Shown: positions 35,457-36,028 of the stretch, in pieces | Numbering within the stretch: position 1 is the stretch's first letter | How the letters are laid out: every line of letters begins with the position of its first letter | DNA from: Phormidium sp. FACHB-1136 | GTDB lineage: Bacteria; Cyanobacteriota; Cyanobacteriia; Phormidesmidales; Phormidesmidaceae | Reading direction: 5' to 3' | Length of the DNA: 36,028 nt | Assembly: GCF_014697375.1 (NCBI RefSeq) | Contig: NZ_JACJRS010000053.1 | Span: 1-36,028, forward strand | Made by a program: the position numbers and the translations under genes | The notes under the pieces: model-generated | Told to the model about the DNA's origin: nothing | Seen by the model: the letters and a program-made list of their open reading frames with translations, nothing else | Database searches by the model: none

Positions 35457-35617
35457 CCATCGGTGCACCGTGTTTTACGTACACTCGCACTTTATGCGGT
35501 GGATAGCTTTTCTCCAACCCCTCCCCCAAAAACTGTCCGGAGTGTTGTTACAATGGAATCATTGCAGGGAGTCATGTTGTTATCATGTCTCCTTGTTGAC
35601 TATACAGCTATTAGTTT

Positions 35618-35905
35618 ATGCAAAAAAACGAAGACCAACTCCCAGACTTCCTTCAGAGTTATGGAAGTCTACTATCTCACTTCAACAATCATTTCTCCAG
35701 TTTAAATTCTTATGAGCGAGGTGCAAGCTTTGCACAATTAGTTAGAAAACTCACCCCACATACAACAATAGGGGAAAGATTTCAAACTCCAATTCTTAAG
35801 CAGCATTCACATGACAAAGGGGTTGATCTTGAATGCTTGAGCAAAGACAAGCGTGAGTCTCTTTATATTCAATCTAAATACACAATTAAAGATCGCCAAT
35901 TCTAG
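35618..35905 (+). pseudogene. PD-(D/E)XK nuclease N-terminal fragment, probably of a restriction/helicase protein, truncated by an IS
   Basis: A 95-aa open frame, clearly richer in A+T than its neighbours. After a helical start (DFLQSYGSLLSHFNNHFSSL) comes YERGASFAQLVRKLTPHTTI, then FQTPILKQHSHDKGVDLECL and ESLYIQSKYTIKDRQF. The set E33, D70 and Q85-x-K87 (KGVDL, then IQSK) fits the Mrr-like PD-(D/E)XK nuclease fold. I recall this arrangement at the N-terminus of large DEAD/DEAH helicases linked to restriction. The frame ends just where an IS30-like end begins (about 35905), so the gene has lost its rest or continues beyond the IS. No good Shine-Dalgarno precedes the ATG. Base composition and context suggest horizontal acquisition. 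Confidence 0.65.
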
Positions 35906-36028
35906 AATGAAGTGCAACACCTAGAAGCTTCCCGCAGAGGGACTCATAGGATAGTCTGATGTTTCCTACAACAAAAAGACACCCTATGAGTTATGCCCAG
36001 CTTAGCGCTTCTGAGCGGAATCGGCTTT
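35906..36028 (+). mobile_element. left end of an IS30-like element, cut by the window edge
   Basis: From about 35906 the sequence reads AATGAAGTGCAACACCTAG, which looks like an IS30-type terminal repeat. An 80-bp leader follows with AGCTTCCCGCAG, also found at 93-104 at the left end of the window. A transposase begins at 35986. The exact boundary and target duplication cannot be seen because the other end is outside. Confidence 0.55.
35986..36028 (+). CDS. IS30-family transposase, N-terminal 14 residues only
   Basis: ATG at 35986 begins MSYAQLSASERNRL and runs off the window. The pattern MSYxxLxxxER is the usual start of IS30-family transposases, a helix-turn-helix before the DDE domain. Nothing more can be said from the visible part. 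Confidence 0.6.
   Translation, partial: MSYAQLSASERNRL

Noticed and set aside
35463..35715. Two overlapping 80-aa frames before the nuclease fragment
   Set aside because: Cys/Tyr/Leu-rich translations without coding character; they overlap the better-supported nuclease frame.

Overview
The window is chromosomal DNA of a cyanobacterium, probably a filamentous Leptolyngbya/Nodosilinea-type lineage; the genus cannot be fixed from the sequence. The strongest evidence is a dnaE-C gene that starts with a 36-residue C-terminal split intein, the hallmark of cyanobacterial DnaE. Supporting evidence is a DesA-type acyl-lipid desaturase very close to the Synechocystis enzyme, a FurB/Zur-type regulator, a bacterial-type PEP carboxylase, a MBOAT plus DUF1574-like pair, several pentapeptide-repeat proteins and typical cyanobacterial palindromic repeats. 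Coding DNA is GC-rich by eye, except at the right edge, which is clearly more AT-rich.

Layout. 1-1784: insertion-sequence graveyard, with a frameshifted IS4-like transposase remnant interrupted by a TIR-bounded IS630-type element, then a 113-bp inverted-repeat unit. 1785-6489: housekeeping block of enolase (-), zur (-), purS and purQ (+), and dnaE-C with its split intein (-). 6593-9203: lumenal pentapeptide protein and a large multidomain cell-wall amidase (-). 9422-10536: desA (-) with its terminator. 11000-12940: two cytoplasmic pentapeptide-repeat proteins flanking a 63-aa conserved-looking protein. 13628-20234: membrane protein, SAM methyltransferase, then a translationally coupled pair (SGNH/DUF1574-like protein followed by a MBOAT acyltransferase), probably a surface-polysaccharide O-acylation system. 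20669-27112: small membrane protein, ppc (+) and a PacL-type Ca2+-ATPase (-). 27289-29212: palindromic tandem repeats, a GST-family protein, and the fused wreckage of a SulP transporter and a universal stress protein. 29368-34947: rsmH (+), a two-gene small-protein unit with an internal 45-bp duplication, ftsX, and a MBL hydrolase next to a SpoIID/LytB protein. 34948-36028: a 66-nt hairpin, a candidate structured ncRNA of 6S-like architecture behind a TACAAT box, an AT-rich PD-(D/E)XK nuclease fragment, and the start of an IS30-like element that truncates it.

How the genes work together. Most of the window is core metabolism (glycolysis, purine synthesis, C4 carbon fixation, membrane desaturation), replication, ribosome modification and envelope maintenance (amidase, SpoIID/LytB, FtsX, MBOAT/SGNH). 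Accessory DNA lies at both ends and in intergenic repeats.

The parts most worth a second look are the candidate ncRNA at about 35298-35456, the truncated nuclease/helicase gene beside it, the small overlapping gene pair at 30321-30996, and the SulP-Usp composite pseudogene. I found no convincing complete novel defence or mobile system inside the window; the right edge may be the remnant or margin of one.
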